In this document: one piece after another, positions 32,785-45,024 of the stretch
How the letters are laid out: each line of letters opens with the position of its first letter
Position numbering within the stretch: position 1 is the stretch's first letter
Source: Alopecurus myosuroides
Lineage: Eukaryota > Streptophyta > Magnoliopsida > Poales > Poaceae
NCBI GenBank assembly: GCA_028641055.1
Contig: CM054057.1
Coordinates: 333,032,482 to 333,096,481, forward strand
DNA length: 64,000 nucleotides
Direction of reading: 5' to 3'
Notes under the pieces: model-generated
Databases searched by the model: none
What the model saw: the letters and a program-made list of their open reading frames with translations, nothing else
Told to the model about the DNA's origin: nothing
Made by a program: the position numbers and the translations under genes

Positions 32785-34621
32785 TCAAAATAACCATCCG
32801 ACGTATGGTACCGCAAGCATGGAGAATAGACCTGCCGAGGACCAACCAGAGGGCAAGACTGAGCGCCAACTGTTGCCGTTGTTGCCTTCTCCTGGGAAGC
32901 CTGGCCCAAAATCCGATGATCCAGAAATGCCTGAGCCACTAGCGTTAAGCACCGATGATCCCGGATCAGAACCAGATGCACTAGTAACAGGGTTACTGGA
33001 TGATGTAGTAGGAACAGTGGACCCGGGATTGTACCCAACAGTAGAACTGAAAGATGAAATTATTCACCATACACATCATTGCAACAAAAACAGGAGTTCC
33101 ATGTTATTAGAATGCAAAATTAATAATGTCACCTCGCTGGTGATGACATTGATGATGCCAAGACACAGGTTCCTGAGCCTGCAAACAGGTTATGCGAGCG
33201 CAATATCTGAGAGCACCACACTGAAAAATCCTTGAATTTATGTAGAAGGGGAAAAGAGAGGCGTTCGTACTTGGATTAGCATTGGCAAGCATTGCGGCAC
33301 CCCCAAAGTCACAGCTGGAGGGTGCAGGGTTTTTCTGGTAGTAGCTGTTGAAGGCGTATGACGCATGGGCTTCCAGGGTATTTGGATAATAGCAGCTCCC
33401 CGATGGCTGTATCGGTGAGCAATCAGCTCCGCCGATGCCGCACGCATAGTCCAGTGCATCCTGGAGTGCTGTTTGGGTTGAGCCGGCCTTGGCCACACAC
33501 CAGGATTGCTGCCCTGACACAACTGGAGTGGTGACCGGAATAGGAGGTGGTGTACTGCCAATAGTAGGCACCAACGGGTTTGTAGCTGGGTTTGTGAATG
33601 GTGCCGATGGAGGGAATGTAGACGGGGTGGTGACAGGGTTGGTGACTGCTGGGGCGGTCGGTGCAGAGGTCGAAGGGGTTGGCAACGGTAATGTGGTAGT
33701 AGGGTCGGTTGAGGGGGCTGTGATAGGTGTGGGCAAAGGGTTTAAGGAAGGGATTGTGACGGTAGGGTTCGTGGACGGCACGGTGATGATTGTTGGCGTT
33801 GGGTTCGTCGACGGGACTGTGATCGGCATCGTCGGGTTGGTCACCTGAGCTGGATCCAAGTCATCATGGACAGTTGTTTTGCCTGCGGTAGCAACAATTT
33901 ATTACTACAATATCAAGATGACTGATTAGCAAGGAAATGCTAACTGGCATGTCCTGATAGAGCACAACTATATGGCTAAATAGGCAACCAAGTATGAGAG
34001 ATGCATATGGTCCAAGAGGTGGTATGAAACCTTAAATTCATGCATGGTCTCTTCTCTTGTACAGCTGTGCAGACGATTAGTAGCATGAAAAAAATGAAGA
34101 GACCGGGTTTTTACACATGAAGGATGCATGCATCCACACATCCCAGAGTGTATGTTTGTAATGCTCCCCAATTTGAAGCACACACGAACCACCAAAATTA
34201 ATCTCTCCCAGATCGAGATGTAAAGATCACCTAAAAGCTACTGTAGATAGCTAGTAGCTCGAGACATGGGATAAGATTTGCGTCCAGATAAAGGAAAATT
34301 AAGTTTCCCGTTACTCGTCGTATATATCTACTGAATGAAGAAAGAAAAATGGCTTGTGTCGTGAGGCTGCAGGCAGAAGAGCAGAAAAATACAGTAAACT
34401 AAGCTGCCGTAGTGCACATTTCTAATCTAAAACTGAGCTTGCTACTATTAGTGATGGGCCGCCGGGACGGGGATCTAAACAGGAATTGATAGCAGGGGTT
34501 TGCGACGAGTCGGCGGTATGTACCAATCGGAGAAAGTACCTGAGACTGAGGCTGAGGGAAGCTCGAGGAAGAGGAGGGAGCACGCGAGGAGGAGCAGGAG
34601 GGGGCGGAAGCGGACCACCAT
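32785..34621 (-). CDS. X8-domain, GPI-anchored, PDCB-like protein, 4 exons, 333 aa
   Basis: Exons on the minus strand: 34621-34540, 33882-33271, 33178-33133 and 33046-32785. Phases agree (1002 nt). Residues 1-27 (MVVRFRPLLLLLACSLLFLE...) are a signal peptide. Residues about 35-150 are a Pro/Thr/Ser-rich spacer with repeated PSTNPT-like units. The X8 (CBM43) domain spans about 153-240 and has the six conserved Cys, starting WCVAKAG and including SCDFGGAAML. A Ser/Gly-rich stretch and a hydrophobic C-terminus (SAGLFSMLAVPYVGWLF) form a GPI-anchor signal. Known PDCB proteins bind callose at plasmodesmata; that role here is by family. A longer in-frame start exists at 34852, but the ATG at 34621 puts the signal peptide at the N-terminus and has a better context (ATAATGG). 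The protein is longer than typical PDCBs because of the spacer. Confidence 0.9.
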
Positions 34622-35067
34622 TATCGCCGACGCCCGCTCCGCAGCCGAACAAGGAGGAGACGGGTCTTCCGCCGCAGCGTGTGTTGTTTTTGGGGGGCGG
34701 CCCGGGAAGGGGTGGGAAGGGAAAAGGTGGTGGCGGTGGTGGTGGAGGTAGCAGAAAGCAAGCACGCGAGAGGGATGGGGAAAAGACGAAAAGAAAGAAG
34801 GCAAGGCCGAGAGGGGAAGCACGCTCTCTCTCACTGTCCCTGGGACATGCATCTGGAATGGAATACAATACTCCTATCTATCCGTCTATCCGGAGCAGCA
34901 GGGAAAAATGTTTGTTTACTCATAATTCCGTCTCGGTGGTAAACAAGACATGGAACATATTCTTTTTGTTTTGTTTGATGGATCATGGAACATATTCCTG
35001 ATCCTAACTGATGCACAAAGGAGAGGTGTTACATCTTTCTTTCTCGAGCTAACGAGACCCGACTAAC
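34622..35067. other. 5' UTR/promoter region of the X8 gene
   Basis: The minus-strand leader is CT- and CCACC-rich. No TATA box stands out. Past about 34,930 the DNA becomes AT-rich intergenic sequence. Confidence 0.45.
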
Positions 35068-36556
35068 TAGAGCATCTCCGCTCTCTCCTCCAAAGCCTCC
35101 TCACCCATTCCCGTCCGGACTGGCCTTAACTCGTGTCCCCAATGGACCTTTTGGTCCGGACATACCCTAGTTCCTGTCTAGAAAGCCTAGTCCAACCCTG
35201 GCTCCCAAAGTTCCCGTGGGGGCTCCGGATAGGAAAAACGCGCCGCCATGTGGTCGTGGATCCGGCATGTCAGTGAGACGCGGGGTAGTCAAAGCGGCAC
35301 GGTCTTCGTCTTCTCCCGAGGCGACGCAGCGGCACAGGGAGACGCCCCCTCGGCCAGTCGCGTCACCCACATGGCGGATGCGCCGGTTTCCCATGCGTGC
35401 ATCGATATAAATGTGTGCCGCTCGTTCGTCTGTCGCCTCGCTATATAATGCCGCATTCCTGCGCCGCCTCACCATATTGCCACCGTCGCGCTCCGTCTGC
35501 AACTCCAGCGTCGCCTCCCTCTGCTTCTCTCTACCCTCCTTCTGCCACTCCAGCGCCGCCGCCAACGGCTTCCCGCGCCACTCCCTCCTCAAGCATCAGG
35601 CTCGGGCGTTGTTCAACGCCTGGTACTCGTGCCCCCCCCCCTCCCCCGACGTGCGCGCCGGGCACGGCTTCACCCTCGGGCGCGCCGACGTGCCAATCCC
35701 CGACACGATGCGGGTCAGCGACGCGTCTTGCGGCGCGGAGGTGTTGGCCCGCTACTACGACATCCTCAAGACGGAGGCTCCTCGCGGGATCCGGTGAACC
35801 CCGCCGAGGCCGCCTTCCGCCGCCTCCACACACAACGGATGAACCTTTGGGACGGCCCCGGTCCGGCGTCCCCCGCCAGCGAGTACAACCGTCATGGGCG
35901 CACGGTGTTCTGGTCGTAGCGCGGGCGCACATTGACGCCGACGACCAGCCTTTGGGAGTCGAGGCGCACGGCGGCGACGCCCTCCTCCTCCCACTCCCGC
36001 TCTTCCTCCTCCTCCTCCTCCCACTCGTCCGCGGGCGGCTTTCCTGCGCATCCCCAAGCCGGAGCCGCGCTCCTCGACGCGTTGCTCCTGCGACCTCTAC
36101 ATCGGCGACGGAGCCCACTCCGCCTGCCCCGCTTCGCTCCACCGCCGTCGCCAAAAAAGCCGAAGCTAGAGGTGAAGACAGGGACGCCCTCCTCCATCTA
36201 CGCCGAAATGCTGGCCCTCCAACGTTCCCTGGCGACGCCGGTCGGCCCGGAGGGCCCCGCCACAGCCTTCAACGAGTCATTCAACACGCCGGTGGCGACG
36301 GCGCATACGGCGTCAAGGAGGAGGATTTCGACGTGCTCTACCGGTGAACATGTCAAACTTAGTTTAAATTTCGTTCAAATCGTGTAAAATGTCCTAAAAT
36401 TTTGAACAAATTTTAGTTCAAATTTATGTTTTTTTGTTCTGTTTGGGGCTACGAGTGGGCATCGGCACCCCCAAACGGCGGCTTCCCGTCCAGACAGCCC
36501 AAACGAGTCGTTTGGACGGCGTTCCGGACGTCAATTGGGAACGCCGAGTCTCTTAT
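35068..36556. mobile_element. Decayed DNA-transposon-like segment with captured coding remains
   Basis: It begins with AGAGCATCTCCGC, a start like those of many grass DNA transposons ending GGAGATGCTC, and it is GC-rich in contrast with its flanks. The right end about 36,480-36,556 has text like CCCAAACGGCGGC...GGACG found near such ends, but the inverted repeat is weak. Class assignment is uncertain and both borders are approximate. Confidence 0.4.
35590..36350 (+). pseudogene. Broken GC-rich ORF remains of unknown protein
   Basis: Frames change several times. One reads TLGRADVPIPDTMRVSDASC then YYDILKTEAP up to about 35797. Another continues with RRLHTQRMNLWDGPGPASP to a WS end at 35919. 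A third runs to about 36347 with PKKPKLEVKTGTPSS and an Asp-rich end. A poly-C run of 11 near 35631 breaks the first. I recall similar gene fragments in wheat repeats but cannot name a family. No intact gene is present. Confidence 0.45.
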
Positions 36557-36600
36557 AGTACTCCCTTTGTCTCATATTAATCGTCTTATAGTTGGACAAA
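36557..36600. mobile_element. Possible Stowaway MITE end
   Basis: TACTCCCTTTGTCTCATATT resembles the terminal repeat of Stowaway MITEs (CTCCCTCCGT...). Only one end is seen and no partner was found. Confidence 0.35.
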
Positions 36601-37017
36601 GATGCGGGTTTAGGTGTACGACCCCGGATTTTCACTAAGTTTAGTGCTCATGATATAGCTAGTTTATAAAAGTTCGGGCTAGAAAATTTCTTGTTTGATC
36701 TTAGTAAGGTTTAACCATGCTGCCGGTGAGACCACACCGGCTCGGGAGCTGTGTTAGTCGAACAAGCTGATGGTTATAACCATATATATTTGTATGAATT
36801 ATGGATCGTCATGAATGGCATGCATTTCATATGTGCGTAAGAAATTGGAAATCAAAATCCAAAAACCCTATACCGTGAAACAAATCCAAAAGAAAGAATA
36901 CACGTGAATAAAAGTGACACTATTTAATTATCACTTGTTTTTTGAGTACTCAATGGTTCGAAAATATGCAACTCGGGGACTCAAAGGGAGAATTACTAGG
37001 TGGGCTTGAGACTATGA
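36601..37017. other. Left part of the sequence into which Tat-2 inserted
   Basis: AT-rich with no ORF. It joins 50047 onward if Tat-2 and one TATGA are removed. It may be the outer part of the older LTR-like sequence at 50042-51240, but no TG start was found. Confidence 0.4.
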
Positions 37018-37566
37018 TGTTGGATATATACCGTTTAGGGGTATGTCCGACATTGTTCTAAAGAGCCGGATTACCAAGGTGGCCTGTTGGTAATGGATCA
37101 CGGTTCATTGGGTGGCCCAGTAAGCTTATGCGCAGGAAGCCGGATTCTAGAAGAACCTAGACCACGGCCCAAAGTTGTGCGACTTGGAGGAGAAGACAGA
37201 TTCCTTACTTTCCAAATTAGATACTTTCCGTAGTCTTCTAGATTTCCTTTCTGTAAGCCCTAACCCGGCTATCTATATAAAGCCGGACGGGAGAGACGAA
37301 ACACAGACAAGAATTAGCTAGAAGTCAACTCGCCGAGAAGTTGATCCTCACCGAGTTAGCGAAACCATACTCACATTGTACTTTGTATACTTCAGGCTTC
37401 AGCCCTGATTTAGTGAGATCGCAGGATTAGGAACGCCGCCTAGTTGCGTCGTACTGAACCTAGGTAAACTCGGTATTCTCGTTTGTCGTACTACCACGTC
37501 CCCCCTCGACTCTACCCGTAGACTCATGACACCCCCGTCTATGAACTCTACTACGATGTCTCAACA
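37018..37566 (+). repeat. 5' LTR of Tat-2 (549 bp)
   Basis: Starts TGTTGGATATATACC and ends CTACGATGTCTCAACA. TATA box TATATAA at 37274-37280. The start TGTTGG deviates from TGTCGG in the 3' copy. Confidence 0.93.
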
Positions 37567-37568
37567 GT

Positions 37569-37586
37569 TGGCGCCCACCGTGGGGC
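37569..37586 (+). other. Primer-binding site of Tat-2
   Basis: TGGCGCCCACCGTGGGGC, identical to Tat-1. Confidence 0.85.
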
Positions 37587-40566
37587 CAGTGGCGTCAGGA
37601 GTTATGTTTTGATCGGAAATACTCGGCGGAATTGGCAGTACAATAACTGTCGAAAGCTTGAAATTCGACGACGATGTCGGACGCTTCCTCGACAATGGAT
37701 CGTACATGCCAACACGGAATCACCTGGTAAGTCTCTGTGTTTTACCAATCGGATCTGCAAATATTTTTATCGGATTAACAGCATAGGCTATGGGATCCTG
37801 TGGTGGAAGCAAATTTATCCCACCCGCCCTACCCAATTGAGGAAAACTATGATACCAGATTCTGTTCAAATCGCCAAAACAGTGCTGAAATTGCCGCCTC
37901 TCCGAAGATGCCTGCAATCAAATCTCAGTTTATTGGTATGGTGCAATCCGAGGTCGCGGATAACACGAAAGAAACTAATCCCGTGGAAGAAGCAGAAAAC
38001 AATAATGCCACAAGACAAGTGCAAGATCCGACACCCGTCAGTGAAACGACGAACTCGGAAGCCGACTTTGTGTTAGCCGTCATAGAAGCAAGATTGGAGT
38101 CAGAAATCAAATATGAAGACATAGATTCCGAAGATGAAGATGAAGACGGTTTCGAGAGAAAGGTCAAATCTATGCAGGGAGCTTCCATAAAGTACTTATG
38201 GAAAAATCGACTGAAAACTCGGATGCCGAAGATGATGAAGACCCCAAGACACCTCCGCCAGATGAGGAAAGAGAGGATGGCGAAACTAGTCCAACTTACC
38301 CCGATGTCAAAGAATTGACAAAGGAAGAACCTGGCAAAAAGCCTCCTTCTTCCAATGCCAAGAAACTCCAGTATAAACTCCAAAAGAAAAAGTTGGCAGA
38401 TATTGCCAACCAAAACCTGGAAGTAGGAGGAGGAAGCGGAGTCACACCTGCGGAGAATAAAAAGAAAGAAATCCTTGTTCTCCAGATGTCGGAACAGGAC
38501 GAGATCGATCTGATCAAAACCCCGGTTGGACCTCACGAACCACCGGAAGTGCTGGAACCAGAAGGCAAGCCCTTATGCGGCAGCAGTAACACCTATTCCG
38601 ATCTCAAGAAAACCTCCTCAAAGCCCAAGCTACTGTAAAAGCAAAGCAGGAGGAAATTGAAGAATTTGAACGACGGAATATGTCCAGGATTAAACCCACG
38701 AGATTACCCGGAATCGCAAAGCCGGATGTGCTTCCAGCAAAAGAACGGTTCCAAAACCTCTCTTGGGAAAGACAGGTTAACGGCGTAAATGCCAAGGGCG
38801 AACGCATCTATAAAACCGCGGCTGAAAACGCGGAGGCCGTGTTCGCTATCCTTAATGATGATCTGTACTCCAACGACAAAAAACTTCAGGGAGTGTACGC
38901 TTTCCTAGGAAAAGCATTACAACAGCAACAGCGAGGACAAGCAAGATCAGGGAAGTTGCATGACAACTCGGCCCTATGTAAAACTGCCACATGCGCCGCT
39001 GGAGCACCTGGACCTGGCGAACCTGGAGATTCAGTCGATTTTAAGAAAAAGAAGGGAGATCCCAAGAAGGACAAGAAAATCCCGGACAATAAGGATGCAG
39101 CGTCCAGGACAGGATCCCATCTGCCGAAAGGTGGAAATAATCCCCGTGATCACAAAAAAGGGGAAGAACAAAATCGGAAAGACGGAAAAATAATGCCGCC
39201 TCCGAGACGCCCAGCAGATAAAGACGGAAGATATGAAAATTCTCACAGGCGTGAGAGATCCCGTACTCCTCCTAGGAACAAAGAAAGGCCAAGGAGTAGA
39301 ACTCCACCCTATTCCAAAGGACATGACAGCGGACGAAATAGGGATAATCCCGGAAGAGCGCACTCGCAACAATGGGCCAGAAAGGAGCAGATCCCCTTCT
39401 GTCCATTCAGCCGGCAGATATTCCGCACACGTCGATAATGCTTCACTGATAGGATCCGAAGAATTAGTATACATTCTGGTTTCGCCAAAGTTGTTCCAAC
39501 TTATCAAAAGTATACCAGAAGTACAAACCCCGGATACGTGGCTTTCAGATTACTATACTATCGTCTAGATTAACAAAGGGACGGATTTGGAGGCTATGAA
39601 GTTTCTTCCCCTTATGTTATTGGACGGAGCCAAAGATTGGATCAATGGGTTACCATCAAGAACTGTCGACAACTGGGAGGATATGGCGAAAGTATTCGCT
39701 CAGCACTTTCAGGACACGTACAAACATCCTAAGAGCATAAACCAGCTGAACCGTTGTGTCCAATATGAGGACGAGTCATATGTCGACTTTATCTCAAGAT
39801 GGGCAGCGATGAAGAATAGCTTCTCTGGAGTAAGTGATGTACAACCAATGAATGCTTTCATCAATGGCATGAAACCCGACCTTGTACCGTTCATGGTCGG
39901 TTCGAAAGAGCACAAAGATCTCAGATCTATGCTCACCACCGCCAATGAGCACGCAGCGGCTGAAGATGATATCAGAGCAAGAGGTGGAAATATTGATGCT
40001 TTAGCTACACCCTGTTCTGAAAAGAAGGTTACTCCAGAGGCACAGTCAAAACCCAAAGAAGTAAACTCAACCTTTGAAAAGGATAATGGCAGCAAATGGA
40101 AAGGAAGAAGCACATAACTAATCTCCTACTCTAAGGAAGAGTGGAAAAAGATAAAGTCGGAAAACTGTGTCCACCATTCGCAATTTAAGAAGCCTACCCA
40201 TACAAATGCGCAGTGTCGCCTCAACAAACACATGAAGAGCGCTGCAGGATCTGAGAATAAAGGAAAGAATTCCAAGAGGAAATTCAATAAGCAAAAGCCA
40301 GAAGCTGAGAAAGAATAAAGTAAATCGGACACTGATGATAAAATCCAGGAACAACAACGAAAAGGCGAGCCAAAATCCCGAGAGTTGAAGGAGAATGTAA
40401 CCTAACTTTCCTGGCAACTCCCTCAACAAAATAGGCGAAAAGAACACTTCGAGAAATCAACGCGGTTGTTCCTCCGACACCAAAGTACTTGAAGTATTCA
40501 AATACGTCAATTACCTAGGATCAGTCAGATCATCCCGGAAACATCCCAGAACCCCGCACCCATGCT
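37587..40566 (+). pseudogene. Decayed gag of Tat-2
   Basis: Segments in changing frames match the Tat-1 gag in order. They are 37800-38318 and 38198-38638 (acidic N-terminus), 38680-39438 (TRLPGIAKP then YAFLGKALQQQQ and RSRTPP repeats), 39587-40117 (gag core with KDWINGLPSRT), and a Cys/His stretch in another frame near 40160-40210. The frame from the LTR ATG stops within 55 bp, so translation is lost. Confidence 0.85.
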
Positions 40567-41190
40567 TTGGTCGTAAACCCTATTGTTCAAAACACTAGGA
40601 TCAAAAGAGTACTGATGGATGGAGGATCCAGTATCAACATCATGTACTTAAGTACATTGAAGCAGCTACACATTTCCGAGACCCACCTTAGGCACAGTAA
40701 CATACGTTTTCATGGTATTGTTCCTGGCAGACAAGCACAATCCCTAGGAGAAATTTCCCTAGATGTAACCTTTGAAAAAAGAGAACACTTCCGCCAGGAA
40801 AAGATCTCATTCGAGGTGGTGCCGTTCGAGAGTGTTTATCACGCAATACTTGGACGTCCGGCTTTCGCCAAATTCATGGAAAGATCATGTTATATCTATA
40901 ACAAGCTGAAGATGCCAGGGCCAAAAGCAGGATTAATCACCATATCTGGAGATTACAAATCGGCGAACGAGCTGGAGAAAGCAAATTCCCTTTGCACCGA
41001 ACAGGTGATTCGGAAGGAGGAATTGAAGGAGCTAGCTAAAGAAGTTTCGCCGATGGAAATGCCGGCAGGAAAAGAAAGCCGAAAGCCAGCAGATAGTTTC
41101 AAGGCCTCGGAGAATACAAGACAGGTCATCCTAGATCCCAAAGATCCGACAAAGTTTGTTGTAGTGGGAACTGGGATGACTGACAAATAG
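40567..41190 (+). pseudogene. Protease of Tat-2
   Basis: An open frame with the aspartic protease motif LMDGGSSINIMY, then AILGRPAFAKFM, ending GTGMTDK and TAG. It is cut off upstream by stops in the gag-protease linker (for example at 40318 and 40432). The domain itself looks intact. It matches Tat-1 closely. Confidence 0.85.
41188..41190 (+). promoter_or_regulatory. In-frame UAG between protease and RT in Tat-2
   Basis: GAC AAA TAG GAA, as in Tat-1. The next frame (from 41191) is in register with the protease frame. Confidence 0.55.
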
Positions 41191-43318
41191 GAAGACACGC
41201 TCATCAAGTTCCTACGTGAAAACTGGGACATTTTTGCCTGGTGTCCTGCTGATATGCCAGGTGTGCCCAGGGAACTTGCTGAGCACCAACTCAAAGTAAT
41301 TCTAGGATCAAAACCCATCAAACAAGGTCTCCGTCGTTTCGAGGGAATAAGACGAAAGGCTATAGGCAAGGAAATTATCCGGCTTTTAGCAGCTGATTTT
41401 ATCCGAGAAGTTATACTACTGATTGGTCTGCGAACCCAGTATTAGTCCCGAATAAAGACATTATTGTTCTTAGGATGTGTATAGATTACACCGGCTTGAA
41501 CAAATTGTGTCCAAAAGATAGGTTTGCGTTACCGCGAATTGATCAAATAATAGATGCCACTGCTGGCTCTGAGCTTTTATGCTTTTTGGATGCTTATTCC
41601 GGGTACCATCAAATACGTATGAAGGAGGAGGACCAAATAAAAACTTCCTTCATAACCCCGTATGGAACATACTATTACATAACCATGCCTTTTGGCTTGA
41701 AGAACGCCGGCGCAACTTACCAGCGTTGCATCCAAAGATGCTTGTATAGTCAAATCGGCAAAAACGTCCATGTTTACGTGGATGACATTGTCGTAGTTTC
41801 GAAGGAAAAGTATACACTCCTTGAAGATCTACGAGAAACCTTCGAAAATGTGCGCACTTATAAGATGAAGTTGAATCCATTAAAGTGTGTATTCGGGGTT
41901 CCCTCAGGAAAGCTTCTGGGTTTTATCGTATCTCACAGAGGAATAGAAGTAAAACCGAAAAAGATCAATGCAATCTTGAACATCACAAGGCCTACGTGCC
42001 TAAAAGATGTCCAAAGACTGACGGGTTCTGCAGCCGTTGTTAGCAGGCTTATAAGCCGGCTAGGTGGCAAAGCTCTGCCATTATACAAATTGTTGAAGAA
42101 CTCCAACAAATTTGAATGGACAGAAGAGGCGGACAAAGCATTAACCCAGCTAAAACAAACCTTGATGAAATCTCCGATTTTGGCATCCCCAAAAGACGAA
42201 GAACCCATGTTACTGTATCTTACAGCAACAAATAGGGTTATTAGCGCGGTGATAATCATGGAAAGACGGAAAGATGAACAAAGTGTTCAGATCAACATCC
42301 GGTGTATTACGTCAGCGAGGTATTCTCCGAGTCAAAACAAAGTTATCCACATTATCAAAAACTGGCATATGGCGTGTTTTTTGCATCTTGAAAACTCCGT
42401 CATCATTTCCAAGGACATTCCATAACTGTGGTAAGTAAAGCACCACTAGGGGATATTATCAACAATGCGGACGCAACCGGCCGAGTTGCCAAATTGGGCA
42501 TTGAGCTCGCTGCGTTCGACATTAAGTACCAACCCCGGACGATAATTAAATCTCAAGTGTTGGAAGATTTCGTCGCTGATTGGACAGAAGCAATGGAAAA
42601 CACACCAATGCCGGAGTCGGAATGTTGGATCATGTATTTTGACGGATCCAAAATGAAAGGAGGCGCTGGAGCTGGTGTAGTGCTTAAATCTCCAAAAGGT
42701 GACATGATGGAATATGTATTACAAATACATTTCAACGCCAGCAACAACGTGGCAGAATATGAAGCTTTGATTCATGGCTTGCACATTGCAAAACAGATAG
42801 GCGTCAAGCGTATACTTTGTTATGGTGACTTGGACTTGGTTCACCATCAGCTAAACCAAACATGGGATGCCAAAAGCCCAATTATGGCCGAATATCGGAG
42901 AACTGTGGACGAGTTTGGCGTTTGCTTCCTAGGATTTGAGGTACTCCATGTCAAAAGGGAAGATAATTGGAACGCGGATGCATTATCCTGCATGTGCTCG
43001 GAAAGAGTAAAAACCCTACCACCTGGTGTGTTTGTCCAACATTTGCATGAACCACCAATCAAAGGTGGAGATGTTGATTATCATCTCGTTTCCGAGTCAA
43101 TAGAAGTTCTACTTGTTAACCCGGATAGGACAATTCCATACTTAAACTTCTTAGTTGATCAGAAGTTCCCGGATGGAGTAGACGAAGTCTTGCAAAGGCA
43201 GATACATCGTCGATGCAAAGAATACACGGTAATCAATGGTTGCCTGTATAAGCGCAGTACTATCGGAATTTTTCAGCGATGTATTTCGCCGGAAGAAGGA
43301 AGAGAAATTCTGCAATAA
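41191..43318 (+). pseudogene. Reverse transcriptase and RNase H of Tat-2
   Basis: RT motifs FLDAYSGYHQI and YVDDI are present at 41475-42425. Before them a frame break near 41430 removes the strand DWSANPVLVPK. After RT come a retroviral-type RNase H remnant (to about 42480) and a second, archaeal-type RNase H from about 42625 (MYFDGSKMKGGAGAG, NVAEYEALIHGL). That dual arrangement is known for the Tat lineage. Stop at 42423-42425 and end at 43318. Confidence 0.85.
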
Positions 43319-44406
43319 ATCCACGCAGGAGATTGCGGACATCATGCTCAATCAAAAAACATAGTTAAAAAAGCATTCCGCGCGGGATTTTTCTGGCTTA
43401 CATCCAAGGCAGATGCGGAGCACATAGTAAATACATGTGCCGGATGTGAGTATTACGCCAAGCAGACGAATATGCCAGCTCAAGCACTCAAAACTATCCC
43501 CATAACATGGCCATTTGCAGTCTGGGGGCTAGATATGATGGGACCATTCAAAACTGCAAGAGGCGAACTTACACATCTACTAGTTGCAGTAGATAAGTAC
43601 ACCAAGTGGGTGGAGGCGAAACCCATTAGAAAACTTGATGATGTGACTGCCAGAAATTTCATCATTGACATAGTCATGAGATACGGCGTTCCACACAGCA
43701 TAATCACGGATAACGGGACAAATTTCTCTATTGGAGAGTTGGCAAAATATTACCGACAAACTGGAATTCGCCTAGATCTTGCATCTGTGGGACACCCACA
43801 ATCCAATGGGAAGGTTGAACGAATGAATAGTTCTATCTTGCAGGGAATACGGCCAAGACTCGAATCTCCTCTTCATAGAGCAGCTGGAGCATGGGTAGAA
43901 GAATTACCTTCTGTGCTTTGGAATATTTGAACGACGCCAAATAGATCGATAAGACAAACTCCGTTTTCCCTGGTTTATGGTGCAGAAGCAGTGCTTCCTA
44001 CGGACATGCTCCATGATAGCCCAAGAGTGCTAGCATACGAAGACTCGGATGCCAAAACGCATGATAGGATGCTGTTGATCTCTTAGAAGAAGAACGAGAG
44101 CTTGTGCTAAAAAGATCCGCCATTTATCAGGAAAGATTGCAACGCTATCATAGTCGAAAAATCAAACACCGTTCAGGTGACTTGGTGCTAAGATTGGTGC
44201 AACAAAGGAAGCATAAATTAGCCCCAGTTTGGGAGGGACCATTTTTCATCAGCAAGGCTATGAAAAATGGATCTTATTACCTTGTAGATATTCGGGAAAC
44301 AAAAGATGATCCTAAAAAACCGAATCGCAAGAGAAAGATAGATGTAGAACTGGGAGAGACAAAGAGACCCTGGATCATCCAGCAGTTACGTCCCTTTTAC
44401 ACTTAG
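43319..44406 (+). pseudogene. Integrase of Tat-2
   Basis: Catalytic core with D in GLDMMGPF, D in ITDNGTNF and E in NGKVERMN; the last two are 35 residues apart, as in the D,D-35-E signature. The zinc-binding region upstream is out of frame with stops. A stop at 43928-43930 and a further break near 44085 split the C-terminal part, which ends QQLRPFYT and stop at 44406. Confidence 0.88.
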
Positions 44407-45024
44407 TTCAAATTCTATGAAAACATCTTTGAGATTATGAAAAAAAAAGTTGTCGGAATTCATGCATTTTTTTATCTTCCTTGTTGTTATTGTTCAAAGC
44501 ATAGTACCATCTTATCTATTTCCCAATGATCTTTCAAATGGCTTCAATGTTAACCCGAATTTTGCCTGCGTGCTCGGAGTTATAAAACTGAATGCTTTTC
44601 TGGCCTAAGGAGGCTTAAGGAAACCCAGATTGTGCCTGCGTGCCTGAGTTTCATACTTTTTCAAAATTCTGTACTTTTTCCTAAGTATTATCTGATTGTT
44701 TATGTGTTGATTCACTGGAATTAGTAAGTGAAAATGCCTAAGTACAATCCATGATTCCGAGTTTCGACTGATAGGCTTGAACCCAGTCACTTGGCATGAA
44801 GATTCAGTACTATTGAGCCATTTCAACACTAAGGACAGTTAAAACATATAAGCCAGAGAACTTAGAAGGAAAAGGAATTAAAACCCAGAAAAACTTGCAA
44901 ATACTTAAATTTTACTGGAAAAGGGGGAATACTTGTTTATACAAAAGATAGATAGCATTACAATTGATATTACATTGAAAGAATAGTAATGCTTCTATTT
45001 GTTCTCGAACGACTACTCAAGGAA
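44407..45024. other. Noncoding gap between pol and the antisense aORF of Tat-2
   Basis: No gene. Related to 3100-3714 of Tat-1. Confidence 0.6.

Noticed and set aside
32579..33235. Plus-strand ORF of 218 aa at the X8 gene
   Set aside because: It crosses exon borders of the X8 gene and shows no domain. Treated as antisense shadow.
34622..34852. Longer N-terminus for the X8 protein from the ATG at 34852
   Set aside because: In frame, but it would bury the signal peptide 77 residues inside. The later ATG is better placed.
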